A stretch of DNA of 64,000 nt from Oscheius dolichura (Eukaryota > Nematoda > Chromadorea > Rhabditida > Rhabditidae). Position numbers and translations under genes: made by a program. Of the stretch, positions 1-13,800 are shown one piece after another; position 1 is the stretch's first letter; each line of letters opens with the position of its first letter. The stretch is from NCBI GenBank assembly GCA_932521035.1, contig OW051496.1, positions 7,874,001 through 7,938,000 of the forward strand, given 5' to 3'. A model generated the notes under the pieces. That model did no database searches, was not told the DNA's origin, and saw nothing but the letters and a program-made list of their open reading frames with translations.

Positions 1-1041
1 TTATAAAGTACAGTACCCTATCCCTCTGGCTCAATGTCTGGAATTCGGTGAAAGTCTTGGCGAACTCGACGGTCAGGAAGAGGTCAACAATCATCCAAAA
101 TCGAACCGGATTGTGTTTATACATCTCCATGCTGGTTATCTGGGTCGGGCTACCCTAAATGGAAATAATTAGAAAGGGGAGACGGGGGAGAACGTACCGA
201 GCCGTCTTTATTCTTCCCCAGGACACAATTATAGCTGAGAAGTTCGTCGAGAGGAATGTCCGGGTAGATGAAAGACGGGAAGTCACAGTCTCGGAGGTTT
301 CTGACCGCCGCCTCTCGGTGGAGCTGAAACATTTGGTCAGGGTAGTTCTAAAGACTGCCTACAATCATATCCAGAGCCATCATATGGTCGAAATCCTCTG
401 TTTTTACTTGCTTCAACATCGGGACGAGACTCATTTGCTGTTGTTGAATCTGCTGCTCGTGTTCGTGCTCGTCGGGGGAGTCCTGCTCCTCCTTGGGAAT
501 TGTTGTATGGGCCGGGAACTGGATAGCCTTGGGGTTCATCCCCGCCGAGACACATTTCGAGAAACGGCAAGCTCGACAAGCACAACGGAAGTCTAAAGGA
601 GTCATTTGAAGAGAAGAATAATAGATGATAGAACCTTTAGTGAATTCGCAGTTCCCTCCCCGGGAGCAGACAAATCGGCGCTGGTTGATCACCGTTCTTC
701 TGAAGAAGGTCTTGCACCCGTTGCAGGAGAGGACATCGTAGTGGTAGCCGGTGGGACGGTCTCCACAGACGGCACACTTGTGGATCGGACTTTTACGGAC
801 GTTTCGGATCTTCTTTATCGGTTGGGTCTGTTTCGGCAAGGAGAGTTCGAAAGGCGGGTCGTCGTCCAGGGGAGGAGAGCCCGACGCCGAGGAGGAGCCA
901 CATGAGTCGCCGGAGACTGAGAAACCCTGAAAATAGGAGGGTAAGTTTTCGTTTCAAGACTCAAGGAGAGGCTGACATCCTTCCCACCTTTTTATTTGCT
1001 ATAGTAAGACTTACCCAAAGCCCTATGACAGCGTCAGCCAT
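1..1041 (-). CDS. nuclear hormone receptor (partial, 3' end beyond window)
   Basis: Ligand-regulated transcription factor of the nematode nuclear hormone receptor superfamily, expected to act in the nucleus. Exons are 1015-1041, 635-926, 363-592, 198-323 and <1-154, with phases that agree at every junction. Exon 1 encodes only nine residues (MADAVIGLW). Exon 2 carries the first C4 zinc finger with P-box [10 protein letters not shown]. Exon 3 supplies the second finger ([11 protein letters not shown]) and a Gln/Glu-rich hinge. Exons 4-5 enter the ligand-binding domain ([17 protein letters not shown]), and its remaining helices lie to the left of position 1. Introns are 36-88 nt. The next gene on the same strand is a close paralog with matching exon borders, so this is a tandem duplication. 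The receptor family is certain from the zinc-finger signature; the ligand and target genes cannot be read from sequence. Confidence 0.9.
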
Positions 1042-1778
1042 ACGTTGACAGGATCTAGCTTGAGTCTTCAGTTTAGCCTGGAAATTTCTCTTATTGTTTT
1101 TTTATTTCAGAGGGGAAGAGAGAGAAGAGAAGATGGAGAGGAAGATTGTAAGACCAGGAATAGGAAAAGGTCTCGAAGGGAAGAGGGAGAATGGGGGAAG
1201 GTCAGAAGTATTGCATGTATTGTTTCAACACGTATTCGTATTTCAGAATTCTATTCTAATTACTAGCCAGTTGCACTTTTATTGACTTCTACAAAGTATT
1301 AACATCTATGTCATTGTGTGAAAATGGATACGTTACAATCGACAGTCGAAGAATAAAGCCACCACCACCATTTCCACAAAAAGAACCAAATGTTAGAGTA
1401 GAAGAAGTGCAACTGGGAAGGGGACTAGCTTATCAATGGAGCGCGATTACCCCTTTAATTTCAGACTTTTTAAAGCTAAACGTGATCTAAAATGTTGTGA
1501 GAATAAGGGTGAGAAAAATTTGAATTTGAGTGAAAGGCGGTATGTCAGGAAGGAAAGTTCAATTTGAAAGAAGAGGTAGAAAATGAGATAATAAAGAGGA
1601 AAAGAGGACTGGACACGTCGTCGGGTATACGGTAACTCTTCCTCTTCCTCCTCCTGGTGATGATAAATAAGAAGATCCCTGCTCCGGATGAAAGCTCGTA
1701 AAGTGATAAAATAAGGCGAAAACAACACAACAACAGAAAAATGTACAAACAAGGGAGATCCCTAATGTCCCTCCCTGT
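1042..1778. other. spacer between tandem receptor genes
   Basis: This 737-bp stretch separates the 3' end of one receptor gene from the 5' end of its paralog and should hold the promoter of the left gene. It contains a purine-rich tract near 1105-1205. No convincing exon was found on either strand. Confidence 0.5.
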
Positions 1779-4146
1779 CTAATTCCAATTAACTTCGACG
1801 CTCTTTCTGAGGAAAATGGCCGCCGCGATCCGGGACAGCTGGACCCGCTTCATCAGATCGGCCACGAACATGTGGGATCTCCTCTTCTCCGAGAATTCAA
1901 TAAACGTCTTGATGGTGAAGATACACAGCGCCAGCTTCTCTGTCCCTCGAGGAAGGCCGTACTTCTGGATGAGGTACTGAAATTGGCGGTGATTAGCTAG
2001 GGGAGGGAGGAGACGAGCCCCACCTTTCGGTAGATGGTCAACAGCTCTTCTCTCTTCTTTTTTATCCTCTTCTGGGATCTTTCTTCTAGTCCATCTTCTA
2101 AAAAAGACTCATTCTCGGTTATAAGGGTTAAACATGGCTAGAATCAACAATAACCAGATAAATGGCAGTAAACGCGCCCCAAGGACAATTTCCAGATAAA
2201 AGTTATAGGGAAGGGGACGCTCTGTTTTATGTCTTGATCCAGATCATCTCAAAAATCTCCGAACAAGGTCTGAAAATCATGAAGATCGAGAGCGGCGCCG
2301 TGCACCCCGCGGTCAGCCCGTCCCGCTCCCCCCTATCTCGCTTTATCTTCCCGATGATCAATGGCTAAAATGCGAAAACCTGTTTTCCGCTTTGTTTTTT
2401 CTTTTACTAACAGAGAAGATACAAAAGGGCACAAACCTATACTGAAGAGAGCAATCGTCTTGAACATGACAAACTCCGGAAGATCCATGTCCAGCGCGCG
2501 AATGATGTCCACCGGCCGGCAGTAACACTCCCGGTAGTAGAGCTCAAAATCTCCTTGGCTAGAAGAAGGCGTTTTATAGAATATTTAAAGTCAACTAACT
2601 GGAGATGGACAACTTGAAAGTAGAGAGCATCACATCCATCGGGGAAGACCAAACTGTCCGACTCCTTGGCTAGGGAATAGTAGGCCTGGGTGATAATTTG
2701 GGAGAGTCCTCCGATGTTATACATGAAGTTGGTCTGGAACAGATACGGTGGAGTACAGTAACTCTAGTGTATATACCTTATCCTCCTGCTTCATTGTCTG
2801 AAACTCGGGAAACGTTTTAGAGTACTCCACTGCAAGGTAGAGATCGGTTACCATCCAAAATCGGACGGGGTGTTTTTTATAACATTCCATTTGGGCGGGA
2901 AAGCGGGTCTTCTAAAGATTGGTAAGAAGACGAGAGGAGGGATTACTTGTTTGCGTTTTCCTAAAGCTGAGGGAAGGGGGAAGAGTTCCTCGAGGCTGGC
3001 GTCGGGGTACGTCATGGAGGGAAGGTCATTCTCTCGCAGTTTTTGGAGGGCCTTCTCTCGGTGGACCTGGAAATAGACGGCTTGGGAGAGAACTACAGTT
3101 AGACAGCCGAAGGTCGCCCTATGTGCAGCAACGGGAAAAGGCGCTACTGGTACGATTGGGCCCCGTTTTTCCCCACTTTTTATTAAATTTGCTGGCTATT
3201 AATTCACTCCGGCGATATTATTAATCGGAAAACGTGGTGTTGAACTTATTTAAAGCCACATTTTCCCTCTCCCCACTACCGTAATCCTCCCGGCACAAAA
3301 AGGGATGACAATGTGATCGACACGTGTATTATTGTTATGGTCTATTCTCCCCACAGCCGCCGGAATTAGATTATTTGCCCCGTAGAGCAAGTTTGAGCAC
3401 AAAAATTGACACCACCAGTCGGCGATTTCATCACCCAATTGAGTTTCAATTGAATAACGGTGATGTCAGTCGTTTCGGCCCTGAGTCATAAATTCCTCCC
3501 CGACTTACAATTGAATCCAGCGCCGTCATATAGTCCGTCTCCTCGGTTCGAATGGATTTCTCGACAGAAACCACAGACAGATCCTGCTCCTCCGGCTCCT
3601 CCTCCTCGCCCCGTTCGTCCTTCATCGCCCCGGGAAATTGTATGGCTTTGGGATTCATCCCGGCCAAAACGCACTTGTCAAATCGACAGGCTCGACAGGA
3701 ACAGCGGAAGTCTAAAAACTCTTTTCGTTGTGGGATCTCGAATGGTTACAGACCTTTAGTGAATTCGCACTTCCCATCCCGAGCACAGACGAATCTCCTC
3801 TTTGTGATCAGAGTCCGCCGGAAGAAGGTCTTACACCCATTACAGGAGAGGACGTCGTAGTGGTAACCGGTGGGCTTATCCCCGCACACAGCACACTTGT
3901 GGATATTACTCTTCCTGACGTTTCGGATCTTTTTGAGGGGCTTCTGGCTGGGGACTTTGATCTCGAAGGGGGGATCATCATCTATCGAGGAGGAGGACGA
4001 GGCACACGAACCACCGGAATCCGTGAATTTCTGAAACAGGATTGTCGATGTAATTGATAGGAGATCAGGATCGTGGTGTCTTCTACAGGAAGATCTCTAC
4101 AGAAAAAGCCCCAACTTACCCAAAGGACCATTCCCCGCTCTCTCAT
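1779..4146 (-). CDS. nuclear hormone receptor, complete
   Basis: Complete nuclear hormone receptor of 429 residues. Exons are 4120-4146, 3754-4030, 3509-3711, 2947-3066, 2777-2911, 2600-2733, 2437-2558, 2024-2097 and 1779-1976. The DNA-binding domain (about residues 43-115) shows [20 protein letters not shown] with the same P-box as its left neighbour, then [11 protein letters not shown]. An acidic hinge ([10 protein letters not shown]) follows. The ligand-binding domain includes helix 3 ([11 protein letters not shown]) and a C-terminal helical block ending VEVNWN. The exon 6/7 junction was placed at the GTTAGT donor near 2599, because the nearer GT does not keep the frame. The 338-nt intron 2098-2436 shows no coding signal. 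The gene is paralogous to the receptor at 1-1041: both start with a nine-codon exon ending in LW. Function beyond ligand-dependent transcription control is not deducible. Confidence 0.9.
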
Positions 4147-7100
4147 AGAACGCAGTCTCGGTTGAGGAATGGGTCACGTGGCCGGTAGGAGAGACAGTTT
4201 TCCGAGGGGGAGAGAGAGTCTGCAAAAGGGAAGTTTATGACAAGCATAAAGAGGACGATAAGAAGAGGAAAAAAAAGAAGCCGATTGGGAAAAAATGGAC
4301 GGGACAGAGAGGAGAAGAGTTTAGAGGATTGGGAGGATGGGGAGGGTGGACAAGGCAAGGGTGGCAGATGGAGGCAGGGACCATCCGAGAGGTTGAGGTG
4401 AGGGTGCACACTTTGGGATCAGATGGTGGACTGGAGATTGTACTGGGAAAAGCGTTTTGGTCGGGGAGACGGGCAGGGTGAAGTGATGCCACTTTTACAC
4501 CCCGAGATAGCCTAGATTCTTTTTGGACGGTATCTCCTGTCTCTTTTTAGAGGGAAGGCCATCAAACGGAGCAAAGCACAAAACTATAAGAACCAATGAA
4601 AATAGCAAATAAAGGATTAGAAATATAGATGAGTAAAGAGAAAAACTAACAAGGGAAGAGGAGGAGATGGAACCGGTTCAGAGAGACGGGGTGACAAATA
4701 ACAAATCCTATTCAATTTTAGAGTAAACTAACGGGGAAAGGGGCACTCTCTTGACCCAGGGAGGGCGAGAGGGGGGGGGGGGGGGTATGTTTCGGTGAAC
4801 GGGATGGAAAGAAACAAGGCATGGAACCGTAAAAATGGGGTAACCACTGAAGAGAAGGATAAGAAGGACTGGAAAAAGAGGAAGTATGAGAGATTATGGG
4901 TAAGAATAGAAAGTCGACCTTGCTTTACGGAGATCACCGAATAACTTTTTCCTCTTCTCTCCTCTTTTTTTTGAAAAGAGCCTTGGAGGAACTGGCGCGG
5001 AGGCGAGGCAAAGCGGATTGGAACTTTTGTCAAGGACAGGAAGTACAGAAATATTCGGCGGTCACTTGACTAACGAAACAGACGGCTGTCTAACTGTGGT
5101 GGGACTAATATGGAGGGAAAGAGAAACCAAAAAGTGACGAGAACCACGTGAAAGCCGACATTGATTAGGGCATAAGGGGAACCTGTTATCATAAACACGC
5201 AAAGCGTTCTTTCTTCTCTCATACGGGTTCAAAAAGAGGCCACTGGGAGGACAATTGATTAGGCAGGGGGAGTGGGGAGAGAAGGTACAGGTTGGCCCGA
5301 AAAGGGAAGTCCTGGCCGGGGCGATCGGGGGGATACGATGATGACGAGGGGAGATTATAGGCTGTCCTTTAGCAGGGAGAGAGAAAGGGAGGAAGGTTAT
5401 GGCCCGACCGGAGCTCTTCTCTGCAAAATTAATCAAACTAAGTGAACAAAAATGCTGTCGTCGCGGGACCAAAAACTGAAAATTCCGGGGGTGATCATTG
5501 AAATTTCGACGAAAAGGACAGGGAAACATGTGTAAACGGGGGAAGATAAGAGGAGGGCACAAGTCAGGAAAAGCTGCAATTTCGGAGAGAACGATATGGC
5601 TTTCGCAGAACGATATGCTGGGTATTTACTGCCATTTTAACGCCGTTCCCTTAAAAATTAGCAAAATAACTGGGATATAATTGAAGCAAAAAAGGTGGAG
5701 ATCGTGGAAATCCGGCCGGGGTCCGGTTAAAAATACAGAAACCCGTGCTTTTTCTCGAACCAGACGAGACGAGAATATAAAGGAAAGGGGGCAATATTAG
5801 GTCTCGAGAATCGATAGGTTTTGTGTGAAAATGTGACAAGCTGGTTTCCTACACACGGTGGCGATGTATGCGAAGGGGCGAGGGGTTGCCTGTCCCAACA
5901 TTACCGCAGGTGTTGTGGAGGGGCCCTTGCCCAGTCGTGTGTGCCCTTATCGGATTGGGCAGAGGGAATAACAGTTGCAGATGGCCCCCCGGAGGAGAGG
6001 AGAGGTGTTTATTAGAGAAACTATTTAAATAGGACAAAATACGGGCAAAAGTCTGCGGATGCCAACGTCAAGAGTCTTCGGCCTTACAAGTCGGGCGCGG
6101 GTTACTCGCCCCTGCCCCACGAGATGTTGTGACAGCCGGGGTAAGTAAACAGATATTTTGGAAACTGTACAATACCACAATGTCATCGGAAAGGGAGAAG
6201 GAAGGAGACCGGGGGAGAAGGCAAAGAACACCGGTCGTCAGAGTTCACCACCCGTGTTGAGACATTTCTGGGGAGACGGTTCAGGTGACTTAGGGAATTG
6301 GGAGAATAAGAATAACTTTGTGTTGTATGGTTGGCTGTCGTCGGCGTCGAAATGGTGTTGCCAAAAATGATTGACTAATCAATCAAAATTGAGAGAGAGA
6401 GACGCGAGACAAGGATGGTAAGGGTGATCACCGACCGATTCATCGGGCCTTCGACTTTTCTGGGAGACATCACCCGGTGGGGAAAGGGAGCGGATATGAC
6501 AAAAAGGGCCGATATTAGACAAAGAATCTGGGAACAAATAAACGAGACAGTCAAAGACCGCGGGCAAATCTTTTTGGAAGCGTGTTCGGTTCTCTCTCTC
6601 CCCCCTCCCGTTCAACTAGCAGCCCCTCCCTGACAAGGTGGGCAAACAAAGACCGAAAGAGAGAGAAAGAGAGGCGGGAGACGAAGAAGAGAAGCGAATT
6701 GTAAAGGAAGAGCACTTTTAGGAGGAAGGAAAGAGGAAATGGTACCAAGGTGGGAAGGGATGGATCGTCGCGTCACGGTGAGCAAAGCGCTGTTCAGATT
6801 TCCGGGTAAAAAACGGGAAGGGGGGTGGTCGATTTTTCCCACGGGAATGGCACGAGGGGGCCTGTCGCTGATCTTCTTTCAACAGGCCCCCGGTTGCCAT
6901 TCATGAGCGGCGTTGCTAAAGCTAAAGAACAACGGAGGGCAGAAAGCTGACTAGCTAACACTGGGGGACACATAATGGACCAGGAATTTTGGAGGGAAGG
7001 CGGTGGAGGATAGGGCAAAGGGCAGGAGGCGGCAATCTTTAGAGAGTAGGAGATTATCAGTAAGACAGAGATCTACTGGAGACGGCAATTAGGAGCAGAG

Positions 7101-10100
7101 TCAGAAGATCAAATAATCGGGAATATCAGAACTTCTGGTCTTTGGATTGAAGTAGTCGGGAGACGAAACAGGCGGGGAACACAGGCAGACGGTGTAGAGA
7201 CGGCCGTCAAGCGCCATTCCTTGTCAAAACTATCGTCTTCCCCCGGTGAAATATGGTCGTTTTTATGTTCTTTTACACCTATAATATAAAGAGATGGAGA
7301 CCTTCAAAATGACAGTAATTGGTCAGGTGGCGGCTATAAATAGCAAGGGGGAAACCCTCCCGGGAGAGACTACGAGATATGGAAAAGATCAACTCTAATG
7401 ACGCATTTCGACTGCAGGGTAAATATCGATAAGATGGTTAGAAGCGCTGGTTACCAGTTTGAGTATAGAGTCCTGATAAAGAAGGGGACTGTCCCCTTTG
7501 GGGAACTTTTTAAGACGGGGAGAAGAAGAATAGAGGCAGAGGAAGACACGTGAGCAGGACTATGATAACCGCCGGACATTTCTTTTTAGACGCAGGAGAC
7601 CGCTGGCTGGAAAGAGAGCAGCAGGCCTACACAATTTCGCACACACATCGCTAATCAGGGAAAGAGAGAGAGAGAGAGACAGCGGGGTGGCACGAGCGAG
7701 AGAGAGACAGAACGAGCTGAACTCATCGTGGAGTTTGTGTCGAGGACATCGATCAAATTCAACCCAATCTTGACTCAAAATACTTGGTCTAGAGGAGGGC
7801 GAAGAGCGAGACACTCGTCTCTCTTGAGGTATTGGTAATCTCCTCCTTCCCGAGAAACGGAGATCAGGCCGCTCTCTCCCTGGCAGGAAGTGATGTAGGG
7901 GGAGGAGGAGGACGAGTATAAGGGGATTAGCAATGGTCAAGGTTAGACCCTCGGAGCTCATGACCGTTTGATAGTTCAACAAGTTGCCCTATTCTTATCG
8001 CAGACTACTGTAAGCCTCGGAGGGCTGAGACTGGCACAGTTATGGTTACCCCCGGAACGAGAGAAGGGGGGAGGATGAGGAGGAGGACGAGGAAAACATA
8101 GTGCAACCCTTGCAGAGGACGTAGACTTTGGACCAAATAAAAATGGCGGCCTTTCGAGAACGAACCACCGTCTGACTCAATAAAGGCAGTCTTTGACTTT
8201 TGTGGCCACAATCGAGAGTAAAGTACGGTCTGCTCGAGAGAGGAAACCAGTTCACATGACTCTTTTCACAACTGATTACTGTAGGCTTCGCCTAGGAAGT
8301 CAAAGTGAACGCGTACCAGAATGTGCCCATTCTCTTCCTCATCTCGAGAAGGGGCCAGCCACCCAAAAAAACGTAACCCCGGGAAACGGGGCCAGGTGAC
8401 GGTTACCAGTGACGAGGGGTCAATTTCCAATATGAACCTGATCAATGAAGGGGAAGGGGGCTATGCAAACGGGAGGGGTTTATTGGCAGGAGAAGTCTCG
8501 GGAGGAGCCGATGGGAAACGCCGCGGCCGAGAGTACAGTAATTAAGGGCAAGGGGGTGGTGGCTATTTTTCGCGTTGCTAAATTTGGCAATGGCGGCTGG
8601 TATCAAGCTCAACTTTCCCAGAGAGAAAATGGACGGCGAAATGGTGACATCCCCCCGACGACGGGCTGTCAGCCTTCATCAGGGGCTGACGCCGACAGTC
8701 TAAAGAACACTTTACACTCGAAGAAGAAGTACACGTTCCCCGGTCACACGGATATAACCAACGAGGCCGCTATAAATAACGACTGCTACGCGGCAGGGGA
8801 CAAGGAAAAGGCTGCAAGGTGATCTCTAGAATAGGAAAAACCAAGAGGTTGAATCAAAAGTCCAGCCCAACCCAGAGAAGGGTGACTTTTTGATCGGTTC
8901 TTGATATACACCACCTGACGATTCTATTTACTGGCCAGTAAATATAACAGAAATGGTAGTGGAAGGGTGGAGAACGGGAAAATTGAAAATAACCGAATAG
9001 AGGCGGTGTATTAGTGGTTCTACGATACTATAGGGGAGAGGCGGTAAAGGTTAGCAGCACCTTACAGTATCCTTTGTTTAAAGGACTGTCAGCCTTATAA
9101 ATAAGAGGGATAAAAGAGCTACAGTAATCTGCTCTGCCAAGGGGACAATGGTGGGAAAAAAGTGTCTCTTTTTTTGCAGAGCCAGAAAAGAGAACAAAGA
9201 GTATGATGTCGTTGTGGGAGTGGAGGGGGATAGCATCTCCCGTCCGCGTGTTTCTCTCTCCCACCGAGTTTGTTCAGTGCGCCAACGTGGTAGAGAGGAA
9301 CAAGAGGACGAGGAGAGAGGCGGATAAAGAGGGGGATCGCTTGTTAATAGCCAAAAATGGAGAGAAGGGGATATTCCCAGAGACTTCTCGGGGAAGGGGG
9401 TAAAAGTCGACCGGTTGCCCTCACCGATACAGACAGATTATATTGGTTTGCAAATATTCATAGGCAAACATGTAACGGTGATCACGCTCCAGGGGGGTGG
9501 CGTGCTAGGAGACCGGAAGGGACCAACACCTGGCAACCGGGCAGCCAGGAAGGGTCACAGAACCGCATTACGGCCCTATTTAAACCTTTTTAGACCTTTA
9601 ATTTGACCCGATTTACCATAGTTCGTACAAAATTACAGTACTAATCGTCTTCCCCTCTTCCCCGATTCCAAATTCCGGATTACTCCCGCGCCAAGTGGTT
9701 TTCAAATTAGTTTGCAATCTCTTTCCCCGGTCTTCTCGTTAAACTTCCATAAAAAGTAAATATTTAAACAAGATATCTGTTATTCTATTAGTTTCGATGA
9801 AATTCCACAAAATAGCGTGTCAGAAACGCTACGTATACACAGGAAATGATGTCGCAGTAAGACTACCACGAGGCCGCAGTTCTCCACCACATTTGATCAG
9901 CCGGTCCGGCCTTTGCAATACAGGACAATGGACACAAAAAGGTGTTCTCTGGCCGGTGGAGGAGGGACCAAAAAGTAGCACAGAGGGCGAAGAAAGACGC
10001 CGAGTGACGGGAGACTGTGATTTGTTTTATATTTACCCGCCTTATTCACGCGTTGGTTCGGATTCAAATATTGATATTGTATTGAGGGGGTAAAGTTCTC

Positions 10101-10888
10101 ATCCGAAAGGGCGAAGCCATCTTTTTTACCCGAAAAAGTGACGTAAATTTTGTATTTCCTTCGAATTTTATCCATATCCCGCGCATGTAAGCATTTTAAA
10201 GCGAAAAGAAGGCAATCTTTCATCTTATAAGGGGAGTACATAAAACTCCCCCCTGCTCTGGAGTTTGAGCCGTTTGCTCTCCTTGACTCATACTGTTCAA
10301 TGGTCGAGTTCCGCTTCCCTCTCGCGCAGGTTCGACTTTTTCACCCCACCACCCCTCCCCTTGTGTAACCTCTTCGACCGCTCAAAAATAAACTGCGGTT
10401 CTTGAACAGTTTCGGAAGTCTATCAATCAGCAGGGGAAAAGGTCTCCCGCGGCGGGCGACGACACTGTGCAAATTTGGTGACCCGGGGCGGAAGCTCTTT
10501 GACCTTTTCTCGTGTCTCTGTGGGAGAAAGGAAGGAAATCACTTCCCCGAGGAGGAGGAGGAAGAGCATCCCTTCCCGTTCGCACGAATGACCTTTTCAG
10601 CTACTTGACACAGTCACATCAGACTGACTGGCGGCGAGGGGATACACAAGGGGATAGATTAAAAGCAGGGTTACTGTAGACAACCCAATGTTTGCTACCG
10701 CCCAGAGCAGCAAATTTCGGTCGTTGAGCCCTTCGGTTCGCTTGTGCTCCTGCGGCGGTTGGCAAACCAAGGAGGGATCTAGTCGCGCGTGGGGGACTGG
10801 GTATTTCTTTGCTCTCATTGCTCTGTTGGAGGAGAAGAAAAGACAGAAACATCAAGACCAAAACTTCTTTTTTTCAGGCCAGGAACAA
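4147..10888. other. gene-poor intergenic region
   Basis: No gene could be supported in this 6.7-kb stretch. Open frames of up to 166 codons exist, but they show low-complexity or frame-shadow composition, with no domain, membrane segment or consistent splice phase. It holds a 15-nt G run at 4771-4785, CT- and GA-rich tracts (for example 6590-6700 and 7660-7710), and several copies of a short near-palindromic word related to GATTACTGTAG (near 8275, 9118 and 10670). It may contain regulatory DNA for the divergent flanking genes. Confidence 0.5.
4771..4785. repeat. poly-G homopolymer
   Basis: Run of 15 G bases in intergenic DNA. Similar runs occur at 21989-21999 (G) and 61007-61026 (C). Confidence 0.9.
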
Positions 10889-13800
10889 ATGCACTCGGCT
10901 AGTTTGAAGCGAGGGAGACTGACAGCCCGCCTGGGAAGATTAGAAACACTCCCGGGTGGCCCGGACAGTTTAAAAAAAGAGGTAGGTTACTGTAGTTTAA
11001 GGGTCTGTTGTGAGAAACTAAAGGGATAGGCCGCTGTTCTATGCAATAAGGGGGAAAGGCACTTGTACTGCGGATCTTTTGAAAGGCGGCCAGATCTTGG
11101 AGTGTTTGATGACTTCTAGGGTTTCCCTCTTTTAGGAATATCTATCTAAAACCCACTTTAAAGGGAGAAAAGTGACGGGCATACTATTAAAATGAGGATA
11201 GGCCCCCACAACGAAAGGGAGACAACCTAATCCCACCTGAAGGATGGAGACGTATTCAAAAGAAACTGTTTTCCTGTTCCGGTAGAGTGCATTAGAACAA
11301 AGAGAGAATGACTGAAAATGTCACGAGAGGGTAATAGGATAACTAGATAGTAGATCATATTACGCGTTGGCATGTGTGGGGGGCAGAGAAGGGCGCGAAC
11401 AGAAAAGGTCACCCCCCTCGTATGCAAATAACGAGTACGAGGAGAGGGGGATTTCACGGCCCCGTTGCTGCACATGACTACCACGTGAATTCCCTTCTTT
11501 TTAATCTCTTCGTAGAGCGACTGTAAAAACTGAAAATCCACATGGGAGAGAGGGCACAAAAAGGCACAAGGGGGCGGGAGGACGGCGAGGGGGGATAGAC
11601 AAGTACGCGACGCGAGATGGCCCCCAACGGCGCCACAATAATGGCGATTTAGGTGCAGATGATGGGGATCAGAGTGGCGGGCTGGGAAGAAAGGGGCAAC
11701 TATTTGGTCTGGCGGTGAAGATTCATGAACTATGACGTTATAGATCGCCCAGAAGGAGGAAGTACTAGCCAAATTGTGTCACCAGTACGAGGGACTCGTT
11801 AAAGGTAAGGGCTTATCTGTCCGTGAATACTTTTCCTCTCTTTTGCAGCCCAGGATGATAAGAAAAAGGCTGTAGAGGCTTCGAAGAAGAATCTTCAGCT
11901 TCTGGAATCCAAAACGGGGGAGCTGGAACAAACCCGGAGACGACTGGAAGCTATAACAGAGGCTAGCCCTCCTCCCAGTCCGACTCCAATCCGACAGAAG
12001 AGAGAAGCCATCCAACAGGAGAGCAGAGACCTCCATCAGAAGGTGGAGAAGACCCACAGGAAATTGGGAAACCTGCAAAAGAGAAGTAATGATGAGGAGG
12101 GGCTTGAGAGATCAACCACCGTTTTAGAGCAAAAAGAAGAGGAGGAAGGGGGAAGGCGGAAGGAGCAGAAGAGTCAATGGGAGAAGGAGGAGCGGCAGAT
12201 GACCGAGGCTATACAGAAGGACGGAAAAGAGGCACAGGTCAGATTGAACCCATTGAAAGGCTGATGATCGGCAGTTTTGACGCAGGGGAGGGAGCTTCCT
12301 CTCCGGATAAGCGGGCACTCATGTGAGCTTTTTGATCTGGATGAGGGGAGCAGTCTCTGTACAACCAGCTGACAACACTCTATACAATTGGGAGGGGAGG
12401 GGGATTCCCAGGAGGGATGACAAATCGAATGGATCAGAAAGAAGTTTCAGGAATTGGAAGCCTTTATCGCCCGGCTCTCGGAAGCCTTATTCGAACGTCA
12501 ACGAAAATATGAAGAGATGCTAATAGGAGCCGGTGGGTTATCCTCCCTCTCCAAACGGGGTCTATCCCTCCCGATTATGCCTGATTGGCCGGTCTATCCC
12601 TCTCCTGACGATACGGAGAGAATGGCTTCATTAGGATTACAATTCATCGGTGTGGAAAATGTTTGTCGAGGGGGAAGAAACAACACGTCGTCGACCGTTT
12701 CGTTTATTCAGAGACTGGGGGAAGCCGGAAAACGATTGGACAATAGGACAACAATTAACGGGGGGAAATGAGTCATTTTTAGGTGGTGGAGATGTCGGGG
12801 GATTGGATGGAATGGAGAGGAAGATCAGGGAGGAGAGACGACGACTACTCAAGGAGAGACAGCTGCTGGAGGAGAAGTGGCCGAGGGAGGAGGAGGACGA
12901 GGAGGAGGGACAGTCTCACAAGACATTGAACTCGGACAATGGGAAGAGTCTCGAAGAAGTGGCGGAGAAATGGATCAAGACGGTGGACGAGGTGGGTTGA
13001 AGCCAAAAGATTACTGTAGGCAAGTACCCGGGGAGGGATTAGTCTTCTAGAAGAAGCACGGCTAAGTTTAATCAAGACTCGTCTTTGAACTCTTCCAAAA
13101 AGTTGTGCTTTGTGTCGGAAAAGGTCTTTAAATACAACGAAAGGTCTTTCTGATCTCTCTACTCGTCTAATCCTCTTCGGGGCTTTTGCTTATCCTTATC
13201 TGTGTACAGCTAGCCATCAAAAAACATAAAATGGAGATCTTCTGGCCCAAGTAGAAGATTCTAGACAGAAGATGGCCAAAAGAGGGAGCCAGATTCCCCA
13301 GGGGAAGACCTTTCAGCCTATAGGAAGAAGTTCACACTGTCTCGAATTTCAGTCCCGCGTGACGGATGCAAAAAGTTTTTAGAGGGCCGGGAGGATGACT
13401 ATGGAAAAAAGGGGACCGAAGTTTATTCAGCAATGCCAGGAAAAAGAGGACAGGAAGTGACGACAATGACTTCAAACACTGTAAAGGGCGCGCCGCCCAG
13501 TGGGAACGCATATTGGGTCCTGCAACGATATTCGGGAATCGTTGTGGTAGGGTAAAATAATCAGGGGAACACTAAGAATCCAAAGTAAGAATTTCAGCTG
13601 CTCGTCTCTGATGCCAAATTATCAGAACAGGAAGCCATAGCCCATGCCCTATCAACAAGGATTAATCAGATTGAAGCGGCTCTCCGGCTTCTCCAGATGA
13701 AAAAGTTGGGTCTCTTCCTATCTCGTGATCCGATTAAACTATAGAGACCCGACAATCTATACAGCCTACACACACAAGGAGGAACCAGGCAGCCGAGCCA

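Noticed and set aside
5062-5562. 166-codon minus-strand open frame
   Set aside because: Low-complexity Pro/Ser/Arg-rich reading typical of a non-coding frame in CT-rich DNA.
8445-8822. 125-codon plus-strand open frame
   Set aside because: Composition is mixed and no domain, signal or splice support was visible.
11227-11772. 181-codon minus-strand open frame
   Set aside because: Overlaps the intron and second exon of the coiled-coil gene on the opposite strand and looks like chance.
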